From: Malurus cyaneus samueli
Taxonomy: Eukaryota > Chordata > Aves > Passeriformes > Maluridae
Direction: 5' to 3'
Length of the DNA stretch: 64,000 nucleotides
NCBI GenBank assembly: GCA_009741485.1
Contig: CM019217.1
Location: 30,497,247 to 30,561,246, forward strand
The number at the start of each line of letters is the position of its first letter. The stretch's first letter is position 1. The position numbers and the translations under genes are program-made. The notes under the pieces are model-generated. The model saw only the letters and a list, made by a program, of their open reading frames with translations, searched no databases and was not told where the DNA came from. Of the stretch, positions 35,117 to 47,166 are shown piece by piece.

Positions 35117-37144
35117 CATTGATGCTGTGCAAGCCCTGCTCAGCAATACAAAAAAATATTATCAGCACTCTTCAGTAAAAATCCAAAACATAGCCCAACA
35201 CCAGTGAAGAAAATGAACTCTACCCCAGCCCAAAACAACACACTTCTTCTCATTGTGATTATTGTTATTGTCATACTTAGTATTAACATTATATTTTTCT
35301 TTGTTTCAATTGTTAATCTGTTCTTATCTCAACACAAGGGTTTTATTTTTTTTTCCCATTTTTCTCCCCATCCCACCACAGGTGGAAGATGGAGGATGAG
35401 AGAGCAAGTGGCTGCCTGGTATTTAGTTGCTGGCTGGGGTTAACCATGACAGGTCCTAATTCAGAACCTTAACTCAGAGTGAGAAGGGTCAACAGGTGCC
35501 ATTTTCTCATAATTATGCGACAGCTGTATTGCAGCTTTGAGTTGCCCATAAGTTGTAAAAGTGAATTCTGTTTAATTGTCTCCTTTATTTTGCCTATAAG
35601 GTCCCATTAGACCTTTGAACAAAACATTTTATCCTTCGGAATTTACTGTTGAAAAATGCCTTGTGTTTTTATTTGGAGATCCTATGCAGTAATGATACAA
35701 TATTGTACCTAATCATCAGCTCTAACTATTTTATGTTTCATGGTCTGAATTCCTAGAAGATCAGGAATAGCACCGGAGTTTTCAGGCTCTTTTCCCTGCT
35801 TTTATGGTGTGTAGGAAGTCAGAAAACATTTTCAGATTATTTTCATGGCACTTGAGACTGGCTGATATGAACTGGACACAAGGCAAATATCTGCATCAAA
35901 GTTTCATGACCACTGGCTGATATGGGCCAGTTTATTTATTGAGTAGGATGTTCTGATGTACAAACACTAAAATACTCATCTGAAAGTATTTGTTGATCTG
36001 TTCCAAAAAGTATTAAAAAGAAGACTGAATCCATGCATCAGAGCAATCTGCTTTGTTATTTTCTAGTTATGGAGACTAATCGGTCAAAACAATGGTTTTC
36101 TCAAACTAAACAAAGTTATTGTATCCCCGTGTACATTTTAGGCAAATATGGTGTTTCTTAAAAAATTCTAATAGTATATTCATTTGGTGAATATCAGTTT
36201 TATGCCAGGAACTAAACTGAAGGGGATTTCATGATAAAATATGTGACAGAAGGCTTCTCAGTGCTGAATTTGATGTGATTATGTGGTTCTGTGGTTGCAT
36301 AATCATGTTTCTAGTATATGAGAAACATATCTATTTGCCATATATATAAAAGTCTTAGCTGGGGAATTGATTGCACCTTAAATTACATTTCCTACTGCGT
36401 TTCAGAAGGCCACAGGTTTAAGTACATTATTCTGCCATGGGCTTGATTTAAGCTAGTGCAATAGCTTTTGCAATTTTCATTATGCTCTTTGCCCTGAAAA
36501 AAAGATTTGTCAAGAGAACACATTCATGTCATGTTAGTTTGTGTCCCTACTACGAATTGTGATAGGAATAAATGACCAGATTTTAACTACCCAATATATT
36601 ATGTGCAGTGTGCTATTTTAACTTCTATCATGGAATTCACTGGATAGACATTTTACTGTCACATACCTATCAATTACAGCTTGATTAGAGAATGAGGATT
36701 AATGAAGTGCTTATCAAATCAGTAGGAAGCACATTGGAAAGGTTGTGCCATAGAACACAAAATTGTACTTCATTGAATTGGACTGTATTATCTTTTAACA
36801 TAAAGGAAATGACATGATCAATCAATTTCTCAAAATTAAGCTTGTTTAAAAATGGTGCTGAATGACAGTTCATAGAAGAGATTACAAGTTGATGGCAGAC
36901 TCCACCCAAAACTCTTAGCTACTCAAATTTAAATACCTGGGAATGACTGGGATGAGCAAATTGTTCTGCTATTAATATTTGGAATTAACATGATATAGTC
37001 AAGGGGTAGTCAGAATGAGAAAGTGGCTCAGCAACATGCAGAGGTAACAAATAAGATGAGAGAGATTAGACACCTGAATAGCCAAATGTGTAGGCAAAGG
37101 TGCATTTTGGTCATTGTTGCTGAGGTCTGGAGCAGAAGAAGGAG

Positions 37145-37224
37145 GGGAACTGTAGCTGGGGACAAATATGGGGGTTCAAATTGGAAGGGAACTGTAGGCT
37201 GAGGACAAATATGGTGGTTCAAAT
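37145..37224. repeat. imperfect 42-base tandem duplication
   Basis: The segment GGGAACTGTAGCTGGGGACA followed by AATATGGGGGTTCAAAT recurs immediately as GGGAACTGTAGGCTGAGGAC followed by AAATATGGTGGTTCAAAT. A few substitutions and one indel separate the copies, so the duplication is not very recent. Confidence 0.85.
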
Positions 37225-38066
37225 CTGTTTTTCTGCAATATATGTACATTTTGGGTTAGTATTTAATATCTGTTCAGACAATTATTTAACCCTACGCTGT
37301 TGCCTTCTGTCTATTTAACAAATGCCTAGAGAGTTGCAAAATTGGTTCAGCTTTAACTGAAATGATGAAACATACTTCAGGCTATGCCATGCATAGTAGA
37401 GATGATAGTTCTCTGGTTTATGCTTGATCTTGCTTTATGAGCCTAGATATGAAGAGACCCTTCAGTGGGAGAGTCCTATGATGTTGTGTGGCAGATACAG
37501 ATTGGCTCACATGGACCAGTTACTGTAGCTTCTGTTGAACTGCTTAAGGGACCTTAAAATCTGATGAGGAAATTCATTTTGAGGGCAGTGGTCTAATAGC
37601 TTGAGCAATCAGAGGAGGTTAAAGTTTTAGACAGGGAAAAAAGGGGGAAGTAACAAGTTTTGCTGGGACAGCTGCTGGAGTGGAGGTGAATTAGGTGTTC
37701 CAAATCTTACTGACTAATGCCAGTCACTTGTCTTCATTTCAAGCACTTTTTTCTCTGTACCTATGCCATTGAGCTAAATACCTGTAGGGAAGATTAAAGC
37801 AGCAAATTATACTGTCAAAATAATTCTTATGCTAATATAGCATAATTCAAATGAAGTACTGGTGCACATCTATTAGTGACTTGAATGCATTGGTGAGGGT
37901 AGTTTGGTTTTGTTTTTCTGCATTCCTAAGAGTTATGGTGACAAAAATTTTACATATAGAACCAGAATAAATTATCAAGGAGCTTATCCTCATGTAATTT
38001 ATTTTCTGAAGTGCTAGCTAAATCTTTTTAGCTTCATGATCTATATAAGTGTAGGGGAAAATGAAT

Positions 38067-38120
38067 AGTATGTGTATGTGTGTATATATGCATATATGAA
38101 AATAAATACATGTATACATA
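38067..38120. repeat. TG/TA-rich microsatellite
   Basis: Alternating purine-pyrimidine sequence of GTATGTGTATGTGTGTATAT type continues into ATACATGTATACATA. It is a compound degenerate microsatellite. Confidence 0.75.
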
Positions 38121-40559
38121 GCCCTTCCCTTCTTGCTGTCAATAGGCCTATTTCATGGAATTTGTCAGGAGCCCACTTACCGAATTGAAATAGGAATATA
38201 CAGCTATGCTGTCTAGTTATTTAAAAGAGTTATATAAACATTTGTCTGAGCTTCTTTTTCTACCTACATACTTTTCTCCAAAGCATTAAACTCCTGTAAA
38301 GTTTTTTCTGCCTCTTTTTTATCATAGTTAAAACTTACAGGATGTGCTGTCAGTCTCCTGATTCTATGCTGCCTGTGATCTGTAGACAGGGTTTGGGATC
38401 TGAGGTTTGACAGATGAGCTCTTCAGTCTCATACAGATTCATGATGCATGTGATAGGTTATAATTACTGCCACCTTACACATTTCCTCTGAAACTGATCC
38501 TTCCTGTCTCGCACAGCTCTTGCTCCTAAAGCCTCACCCAAAAAACCATCTGTGGTAAGGTACCACTAAATGGGTAATGCTCACTTGCAGCTCTAGCCAC
38601 AAGCCCACCTGCTTCTCAGGAAGCAGTCAATATCCTGTAGGATTTTTTAGGTGTGTGTGTCACCATTGCCAAGTCAGATAGAGAAAAAGTTAGTGAAGAA
38701 GAGTTATGGTAGTTTTTTTATTTCTTAGACTTACTATGAAAGTCTGATGTTTGGATTCAAATTAAAGGATATGGCCACATTAGCACCTAATGTGTAGTAA
38801 TTGCAGGAGTTATGGTAACTATTAAAATCCAAATGGAATTTTTGCACACAGCCATTAGTAATTAACATATTTGAAATGAAACAGATGATGTGCAATTATT
38901 TGGCCCGCAAATGTATTTTTGGATTATCCTTATTATCCCATATCATTGAAATATTATGAAAACATGTAACTAACTCAGAGAATCCTGATATATTAAGCAT
39001 AGGTAAGCAAGTAAAGGATAACTGAACTATGCCATAATTCTCTGAAAAATAGAAATGAAAATAATTAGAAAAATAGATTAATTTTACAGTTTTTAAACTT
39101 TGCTGTAGTTGTAATACAAAATATTGCTGAAAAATGCATAGGGAAGATTTAAACATTAGATAAAATATAAAATATATATTTGTAACTGAATCAATGAATA
39201 TCTTGCAAGGTGGAAAAACCCTACCAGAAGTAATGTTATATAGATATTAATTGTATTTAAAATTTTCAGGTATTTCCTTTTGATGAAAGGTCTGTTAAAG
39301 CTGCTGATATTTAAATTCGTCTGAGGCAACCTTTATAATACCTGGAAATGGAACAGTGTAATATACTTAGTTTTGGGAAGTAAGGTGGAATCAGTAGCAG
39401 GAGCATATCTTGGAAAGGAAGCAGTGGGGGTTTTAAACATGAGTTCAGTTTTTGTCTCATAGCAATACATAATTGCAAGACACATGTGAAACATTCCTTT
39501 CAATTTATATTTGTCATTCTCCAATTTATACATACTGAGGAGAAAAGGACCTACTTTAACTGCTCTTGTACTTATGTTGAACCTTGTATATCTGAACATC
39601 AGAATGAAGTATACCAAGATAATCATTCTGTTGATGGCTGAATGCGTATGTCTTACATCAGAACCTTCCCCTATAAGCTAAATAAATCCCTTCATTAAAG
39701 AAATAGAATTACATCAGGGTTGTATTTTGCTATTCAGTTCTATTTTAGATGAAGTGTGATTTCTAACATAATTCTAACATGAATGTAAATGCAGCCTCAA
39801 AACTTCTCATAACATAAGATATGAGTCAGAAAGCAGATGCAGATGATTAGATGATGGATCCAAAAGTAATTAAGCTGGCAGCACCTTCGCTGCACCTGGA
39901 CTGGGTTGGAATCATCTCTGGGGCCATCAGCTGGCCTCATGCTGGACTCAGATGCCTTCTCCTCCTTCACTCCCTCAAGCTTCAGACTTGTAATCCCTTA
40001 ATGGATATATCTCACATATCCTAATGACTCTTAAGCTGCTGTATGTAGTTTTGGGTCTTACCCTCTTTTTCCCCAGTTAATATGTTATTCATTGTCATAA
40101 ACGGCTTGATTTTTTTGCTGGCATTAAAAAAAAAGCCAGCCATGTTGATCTAAACAGAGCTGTAAAAGATCTACTCACTACAGCATAATATTTGCATGGG
40201 AAATGGGCATTCTTTTTTTATTTTAGAGTAGTAAGTCAAGGTCAAATTTCTATCTAAAATAATCCCAGTATGTGTGAAATAGGAAGCTGCTTTCTGTCTC
40301 TTTTGGTAACAACCTGCCCTCCTGGGAGAGGATCTTTGTGAACTGCTGCACTGCAGTCTTCAGTGTGTCAAAGTTGGGGAGGACTTACCTCAGCATACTG
40401 TAGATATTACCCATTAGTACCAGACTTGGGGAAGGAAGAGAAGAGAAACACCTCAGAATTTTTACGGAAATTGCCTGCCTGCCAGTTCTTGGGATGTTTT
40501 GACTTATGCCTTATTATTCTTGTTTAACTGGCTTAATTTTGTTTTGAATGTGTGCTTTT

Positions 40560-40830
40560 ATGTTTATAGTTTTGCTCACTGTGAAGCCTTTCAATTAATT
40601 TTAATGGAAGCTAAATATGCACAGTCAAAAGAAAAATTGCAATACCAATCTGGAAGCATCTAAAGACTGTAGCAGCCTTTTCAGCACCAAACACCACTTC
40701 ATATTAATAAATTGGCTGCAACAAGTCCCATTTCAATCGAGTCACACTGTCAAACAATGAAATCACAGCATAACATATAAAAGTTGATTCACAATGATGG
40801 GAAAACTGCTATCAGTTCATCTTGCAGCTT
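40560..40830. promoter_or_regulatory. candidate conserved non-coding element
   Basis: The segment carries TTTCAATTAATTTTAATGG, GCTAAATATGCACAG, CATATTAATAAATTGGCTG, CATTTCAATCGAGTCACAC and AACAATGAAATCACAGC. These hold homeodomain, MEF2-like and SOX-like words. It lacks repeat identity and has no long frame. Confidence 0.25.
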
Positions 40831-43454
40831 TGGTAGTATAAAAGGAGCAAGTGAAGGAGCATCTCAGTCTGTCTCATTTCCTGCTAGCGATCAGGTCCAG
40901 AGTGTTCAAACAGAAGGTCAGATGCACCTTTGCAGTAGTAAAGCTGAATGATGAGAGTTCTTTTACTGTTGACAAAAGAGCAAATATTGTGACTGTTTCA
41001 AGATTAAAGAGAAAATCTCTAAAGATGTACTCAATTTGAAGGAAATGACACTGGCTCAGTGATACTTTGAAAAAATAATGGTCATGTAATGTGATTTTAG
41101 TGTGTAAAATTAAAAGGAAGAAGGTGAAACAGCCTAGAAAATGTAATGGAAATTAAATTTAAATATTTTTTGCTTTTGAAGCAATTCTTGCTAGTATAAA
41201 TTTTTTATTAGTCATAATAAGTTTCAGTTAAATACTTGTCCTCTATAATTGTCCACAAAATTTGCAGAAATTTTTTACAGCTTTTATAGAAAGAGTTTGA
41301 GAATCACATTGCGCACAGCATGCCCAGAGATGTATCTGTGAATTACCCCTTCTGGGTTTACTTGAAGAAAGGTAAACGTGTCTAGATCCATCAAATAAGC
41401 AGAGTATGTCTTTTTGATTTTGTTGCCTGATCACTAAAACCCTGGTGCAATTGAGAGTACCTAGAAATATTAGGAAGTATGCAACCTAAAGAATTGATAC
41501 TGCAACATATCAGATTTCCCCTTCTTCTTGTGTTTTTAATTCCACCAACTCATTCTTCTCGGGATTTTTAAAATAGCAGCTGAGCAAAATATTTTGCTGG
41601 GGGCTCTGTGCTGCTGCACATCAAGAAAGGACTTGGTTAAGGAAAAGGAAGAAACATTGTCTCACACACTATATTTGTATGGTATGATTTTTTAATGGTT
41701 GGGAAACTATAATGTAGCAATCTGTGCTAAGAAACTCATACTTTCAAAACTATGAGTATTCTTCATCAATTGCTAATTCTGATGATATTAAAACATTGAT
41801 ATGTCATTAGATCTATTTTTTTGCCACTGACAATATTGACCCTAATAGTGCATTATACCAGTAAATTACCATGGATTGCCAATGCACTATGCTAACACTA
41901 GGCAGTATTCCCTTTTGAAAAAAGTGTACACGTATTGCATTTTTCATAAAACACATTGTGAAACACAGCTAAATCTGGGTTAAGCTGTTGACTCAATATA
42001 GCATAAATGTATAAAAATGTCAGAGTCCTGGGAAATTTGATTTATGTTTTTCACCTCAAGCAAATACCAGCTAAACATATAGTTTTCAAATTTTTGTCTT
42101 TTTCTGCAGGGAATATTTTTTAGTTGCTAAGGAACTACTAGCTGAGAATATATGGCACTGATGAAGATTTAGCTCTTTCTTATTAGCTCATAAAAGCAAT
42201 CACTTTACTTTAGCCCTTGTGTTACAATGGGAATCTTGAAAATTATTTAATTTTATTTAAGCAATTACATTGCCAGTTGTATGAAATCTAGAGGTATTTT
42301 TGCAAGAAGAAGGTGGGAATCAGTAATAAGGATCACAACTTTTAATATTTATGAAAGCCTTGAAACTGGTGAGGGTTTACATTTACAAAAAGGTATTATG
42401 GTGCTGTTAAAAAAAAGAAAAAAAATTGATTTTTAATACTCTGCTTAGTAAAATCCTTGCTCCAATAAATAGACCAAGTTCATTTGCTGTGTTTCTCTTT
42501 CTGAAAACAGCTGCATCTTGAGACAGGGCTGTGAGAGTCTCCCCTGGGGCTTCCCTGTGCCCCAGGGACTCTGTGCTGGGCGCTGTGGGGCCATGAGCAG
42601 TGTCTTCCTCTGCTCACCCCTCCTGGCCTGACCCCAGGGTCACCTGCCACCTCTTTTCTGGGGAGAGGAACTGAGAGACAAATGAGGGGTGGGAGATACA
42701 AATATATGAACCTATGAATGTACTAAACAGGCCAATTTAAAATTACTTTTTCTATAATACATCAACTGGGACACAAACATGGTTAGATGGAAAAAGGAAA
42801 TTTTTTTTACAGTTTTTTACGGATGCTGAAACTTACTGTCCTAGGATAATAGCTTGAAATACAATCCAGAAAACATCATTAAACAAAGAGTCAGAGATAC
42901 AGTTTTTGACACTGAGTAGTTTTTTTAGAGGTAAGAGGGAGCAATTTGAAGAGAAATAGGATTTCTGCTTGCTTTATCATTTTCCTAGGCAGCTTCAGTT
43001 TGCCACTTGTAATCACATAACTGTTATGGTCTGCTCAGTATGTTGTTCCTCATGTTCGTACTGTGAGATGATGCTGAAAAGCTCAACATTTAAATGTTTC
43101 CCCATAATTTTATTGGAAAAAGTTCAAATATAGTCTAATGGTTTGAGACATTAGTAAAAAGTGAGGGTAGGGAAAATATCATCCCTTTGAATGGAGAAGG
43201 GAATGTGTACTTAGATAATTTGCATATCAGCTCTGTTAAGATGGACCCCAAATGACAAATAAATGAACTGACACAAATAGAAGATAACTGGATTTCCGCA
43301 GGCAAGATTCAGGTTAGATATTGAAATAAAACTCTCAACATTTAGAAGAACAGGCAGAGGGATTAGAGTCCCTGGTGACAAAAAGGGATCACCATGCCTG
43401 GAGGACTTTTAGAAAAGCTTAGATAAAGATGTATCAGCACTGACACTGGTACAG
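40831..43454. other. gene-less DNA
   Basis: Mostly AT-rich and featureless, except for the GC-rich patch at 42520-42680. Confidence 0.55.
42520..42680. other. isolated GC-rich patch, unidentified
   Basis: About 160 bases rich in CCC and GGG words interrupt AT-rich flanks. Examples are CCCCTGGGGCTTCCCTGTGC, CTGGGCGCTGTGGGGCC and CCTGACCCCAGGGTCACCTG. It is open on the minus strand with a P/R/S-rich sequence of no recognised family. It may be a fragment of a GC-rich avian repeat or the trace of a retroposed exon. Confidence 0.4.
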
Positions 43455-43523
43455 TGGCTTGTGCATTAGGGCAAGAAGCTGTGTTGATCCACCAGCCTGT
43501 AGTTTTTAAAATATGCAAAGCTG
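43455..43523 (+). other. candidate 69-base exon (weak)
   Basis: A plus-strand acceptor CACTGGTACAG and a strong donor GCTG|GTAAGTG bound this open segment. It reads ACALGQEAVLIHQPVVFKI and onward, entering with two bases and leaving one. It would splice in phase to the candidate exon at 52252-52354, adding a glycine at the junction. The pyrimidine tract before the acceptor is poor and no protein family is recognised. Confidence 0.2.
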
Positions 43524-46500
43524 GTAAGTGTAATGTTGGTAGCATAACAGCAAACCCCATAAAAATCCATCCTATAAACCATGAGTTAACTTTAAAAACA
43601 ATAAAAATATTACTAACAGCCAAATTTTTACTTTTTTTTAAATTTCTTCCTGCAAATTAAAAAATACATGATGGTCTGTAGATTTATTTTATTCTCCAAA
43701 ATGTTTCAGCTAAAGACGTAATTACGTGAGATAGATAATCTCTGAAGTCCTTTACAAATATATGGTCAAACCCAGCAGAGGATACAGCCTACCCTTAACC
43801 CTTTTGTGACTGTCATTATCTTGTAACTATAAAATGAGACAATTAATGGGAGTCCAAGCTTTGGCATGTAGGTACATCTAAGGTTTTCACAAAGGGGATC
43901 TGTGAGACATACAAAAAGATCTACAGCATTTTTGGTGGATAGTTGGAGGGACCTGTGCTTTGGATATATTAGACTGAACAGAATAATTATTTTCCAAAGA
44001 GAAGAAAATCTATGGGCATTACTATTTATGTTGAACTATAAGCATTTTGTTAGTAATTTAAAGCACACATAAATTGCACAGACATCTGACGAAATGCAAG
44101 GAATAACTTAGTCAAGGGAATTAAGTAAGCACACCTATTAAAAAGCTATATTCTGAGTAAAACAGCAATGTGCAAAGAGTTTGCAAAAAGAAAAAGCCAG
44201 GCAAAAAGAAAAACCTAATATTAAAAATGGAGAACATTCAGGTAGATCTTGCTGGGAAAAAAAAGAATCAATATTCAAAATTCGAATATTAATGGTAAAA
44301 GAGTTTATTTTAACAACCAGTTCCAGTTTTGTGTATGTGAGATGCCAAACAAAAATTCCTATTGGGATTATGAGGAAAAGCTCCTAGAAAATAAGGGGCT
44401 AACTTCCTTTTTTCGTTTTTATTGAAGTTATGCTTTATATCCACCAATCTCATTCATTTCATACATTGATAATGACAACAGACATCAACTTTATAAAGGG
44501 CACTTGTGAGCTTGTGATTTTGCTGAGTTTATCTCACTGCTTGAGTTACTGATATGCTGCTCCTACCATAGTTTAATTCAGAGTCCCCTCTAACAAAGAA
44601 AAAAGTAGGCTTTGCAGAGATACAGGTAGAACAGCATGTAAACTTTCTAGGAGGAGAATTTTGCCAGGATGTTTGGAAAATTTTGCTGTATGGCAGTGTG
44701 GCCTCCAAAAGTCCTGTCCCACTTTTTCTCCCAATAAGTTGGAAATTGCTCCCAAAGGTCACACTCTCCTGCACCTGTCTGGGCTCCTTGGGGCAGAGAC
44801 ACATGCCATGGAATGTACCAATCAGTTATACACCCATGCCTGGAAAATTTCCCTGTCAGCTGGATCCAGTGTTTGTTTGGGTTTTATACCATGCTGCTCA
44901 AAAAACCAGATAATGGAAAACTTGACAGTTTGACAGCTCTGTTTTTGTTATGGATTCAGATCCCTTAAGCTACATTTGGGACTATTAAATAAAATTTTCA
45001 CATTCAACTCGAAGACTAAATCAGCAGGCATTCTGGAATATAAAGTGAGTAGTATATTCCATAGCAAAAATAAATGCTTTCATAATGATTTACATGTTTA
45101 CAATATAACAGTGGGTAATGTGCAGTAAAGTCAAATCTCAATAAAAATGAGTTAATTAAATCTGATTTTAATCCTGAGAGAAAGAAATAAGTATTCATGC
45201 ATGGCTGATATAAATATTAATTGCCAGCAAGATGATATATGAAAGCATAATATTCTGTTATAATGATGAAGCAAACCCTAAAATAACAGGCTGCTCTTCA
45301 CCACTGCATATGCACTGTCTATACACTGAGAGGGCATGGGAGAAAACTGCAGACCTTATTTATAAGGTCATATTTACTGGGGAAAAAGGCCCCTTTTCTA
45401 TTGCACAATTCCAAAATGTGTAAGAGTGCTGGAAATGCCTTTGTAATCTGCTCTGTGTGTGTGTTTGCTTGTGCATGTGTGTAATGAAAGAAAACAGTTT
45501 CTCAGCCTCTGCATTAAACCACAAACTTATAGGCAGCTTTTTTTGATAATGAGATAAAATGACCAACAAGAAAAAAGGAGATTCCTAGACAAAATATAAA
45601 TAATAATTATTTTTTGGTCCTTTCTATCAGACAAATCTTTCTGTGGCATAACCTCAAGTTAGGGACCCCTTCTGTGCATTTGTCCTCTTGCCTTTTCATT
45701 AATCTTTCCCTTTATTCAGAATGCCAAAATCGGTACTTTTGGAATGTTGCTGGAAGACAAGAACATTACAAAGTTAGCTTCAGAGTGTCACAAGTTGACA
45801 CTGATCATCGAAAAATCATGGTATTTCTTTGGACTGGTGCAGCAATGTGCTTGCACGCCTAATGCCATAGGATGCTGGGCTAAATGCAAACCACATGCTC
45901 TCTCTGTAAGACACAGGGAAAGGCTTTTTCTTTTATTGCTCTATACATTTAGTTAAATACTCTGCTTCTCTGCTTAAAAGCTCTGCTTCTCAGCTGATGT
46001 AAGTTGAAGTTTTGTTGAAGTCAACTTAGTGAATTAGTGAAGCTCTGCCAACTCATAACTGCCCATGATTATGTTCCTAAAATACTTATCAAATTATTGC
46101 AGCAGCTTTGAAATTCTAGATGTGGTAGGAATGCCATACATCAATTGTAGCAGAGCAACTTACTTTCAGAGCAGTTCTACTGATTTCTGAGGATTTCCTT
46201 GTAGAGTGAAGTATTACTCCACATGAATAAGATAGTCCTGACTCAACTCATAAGCCATTAAGATAAAAACATAAGCGTATGTCTGCAAAGAAAAAAACAT
46301 ATAAATTCTTGGCAATTTGGATTCCTTTACTGACTGACTCCTGCTGTATGTTGCTGGTGGTTTCTCATGTGCAAATGAAAATATCAGGTAGGTGATTAAA
46401 TAGACTTTGTTATGGCGTAGCTACACAAAACAAATGATGCTCCTACAACTGCATTCCTTAAAGGGTGATTCTGATCCTATTGAAAGTATCAGCTGTCTTT

Positions 46501-46992
46501 GATATTCTAATTTCTTCTCAAAACATTCCAAATTATTATTGCATGTGTATTCTCTGTATAGTGTAATATTAATCACTTGTCTTCCCAGTGAAGAAACATC
46601 ATAAAGTCCTAAACTGATCATAAAAAGGACTCATTGACAAGGAATGTTTCAATATTTATAATTAAAAGTGTATTTTTTTATCAGTCAATTTTATAAAAAT
46701 CACACTATTTATAAAATCTGGTGGACGGAAAAACTCTACTTGAATGTTTTAATATAGAAAATTGATTCTAATAAACAACATTGAGACAAATTTTTTCTTA
46801 AGACAATCTAATACATGCATACTGTCAGTCTTCTAAAAATATTTTCTGGCTCCTTGCTTTTAAGATCATTGCATCTGTGTTTTTGTTTTTTTTTCTGGGC
46901 TTGGGGTGCAGATAGAATTTGCTTAGACTTTTTGATAACCTAGGGATGAGTGAAGTATTACTTTGCTGGTTTTGAGTTCTCTGCCAGGAAAC

Positions 46993-46994
<2 letters not shown>
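43524..46994. other. gene-less DNA
   Basis: There is a short inverted repeat, AATATTC with GAATATT, near 44272-44290. A GC-richer patch at about 44640-44900 is open in several frames but unrecognised. A TG microsatellite lies at 45452-45483. Confidence 0.5.
45120..45390. promoter_or_regulatory. candidate conserved non-coding element
   Basis: Dense TAAT-type cores occur in GAGTTAATTAAATCTG, GATTTTAATCCTGAG and AATATTAATTGCCAGC. They are followed by ATTCATGCATGGC and CTTATTTATAAGGTC. The density of homeodomain words exceeds that of the flanks, though AT-richness alone raises the background. Confidence 0.25.

Positions 46995-47029
<35 letters not shown>
46995..47029. repeat. 35-base poly-T tract
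   Basis: An uninterrupted run of 35 T lies directly upstream of the transposase-like scrap. It codes for an artificial phenylalanine run in the frame that continues into that scrap. Confidence 0.9.
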
Positions 47030-47030
<1 letters not shown>

Positions 47031-47040
47031 TGGGTGCTTC

Positions 47041-47166
47041 ATTAAACCGACTTCTGCAAATTTACAAAGGTGTATGCATGACTTTCATCAACAGAGCACA
47101 CACACACCTCGAGTCTATAACATTGATGAGACTGGAATGATTAAATAAGTACAGGGAAAAGAAGTA
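47041..47166 (+). pseudogene. possible pogo/Tigger-type transposase scrap
   Basis: The frame reads TSANLQRCMHDFHQQSTHTP and then RVYNIDETGMIK, meets TAA at 47146-47148, and continues VQGKEVHLD. The YN-x-DETG signature at 47116-47136 is the motif carrying the first catalytic aspartate in the DDE transposases of the CENP-B, jerky, Tigger and pogo group. In many members a VQ pair follows a few residues later, as here beyond the stop. A preceding F...Y/F stretch about ten residues before the motif also fits the family layout. No terminal repeats or further domains are visible. It may be a relic of a DNA transposon or a chance match of about nine residues. Confidence 0.35.

Larger units (their letters stand above)
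34771..35451 (+). mobile_element. solo LTR of a songbird endogenous retrovirus
   Basis: This 681-base element starts TGTCCTGGTTTCAATTG and ends GGTTAACCATGACA, giving the TG...CA ends of a retroviral LTR. Inside are TATATAAA at 35043-35050 and AATAAA at 35111-35116, both in the plus direction. Other matching words are CTGGTACAGTGTTGTGTTC, CCCAGTATATAAATTG, TTGTTAATCTGTTCTTATCT and GGCTGGGGTTAACC. All match the LTR pattern I associate with passerine ERVs. No gag, pol or env flanks it, so it is a solo LTR formed by recombination between the two LTRs of a provirus. The flanks show no clear direct repeat. The exact family needs a repeat-library search. Confidence 0.85.
35452..40559. other. gene-less AT-rich DNA
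   Basis: No gene is supported. The stretch holds the 42-base period duplication at 37145-37224 and a TG/TA microsatellite around 38067-38120. A patch at about 39860-40000 is slightly GC-richer and unidentified. Confidence 0.55.

Noticed and set aside
35204..35443. 79-codon open frame with a hydrophobic stretch
   Set aside because: It lies wholly inside the solo LTR and its hydrophobic run comes from the T-rich part of the LTR.
37214..37224. GGTTCAAATC as a tRNA B box
   Set aside because: It belongs to the tandem duplication. There is no A box, no cloverleaf and no terminator-like T run at the right spacing.
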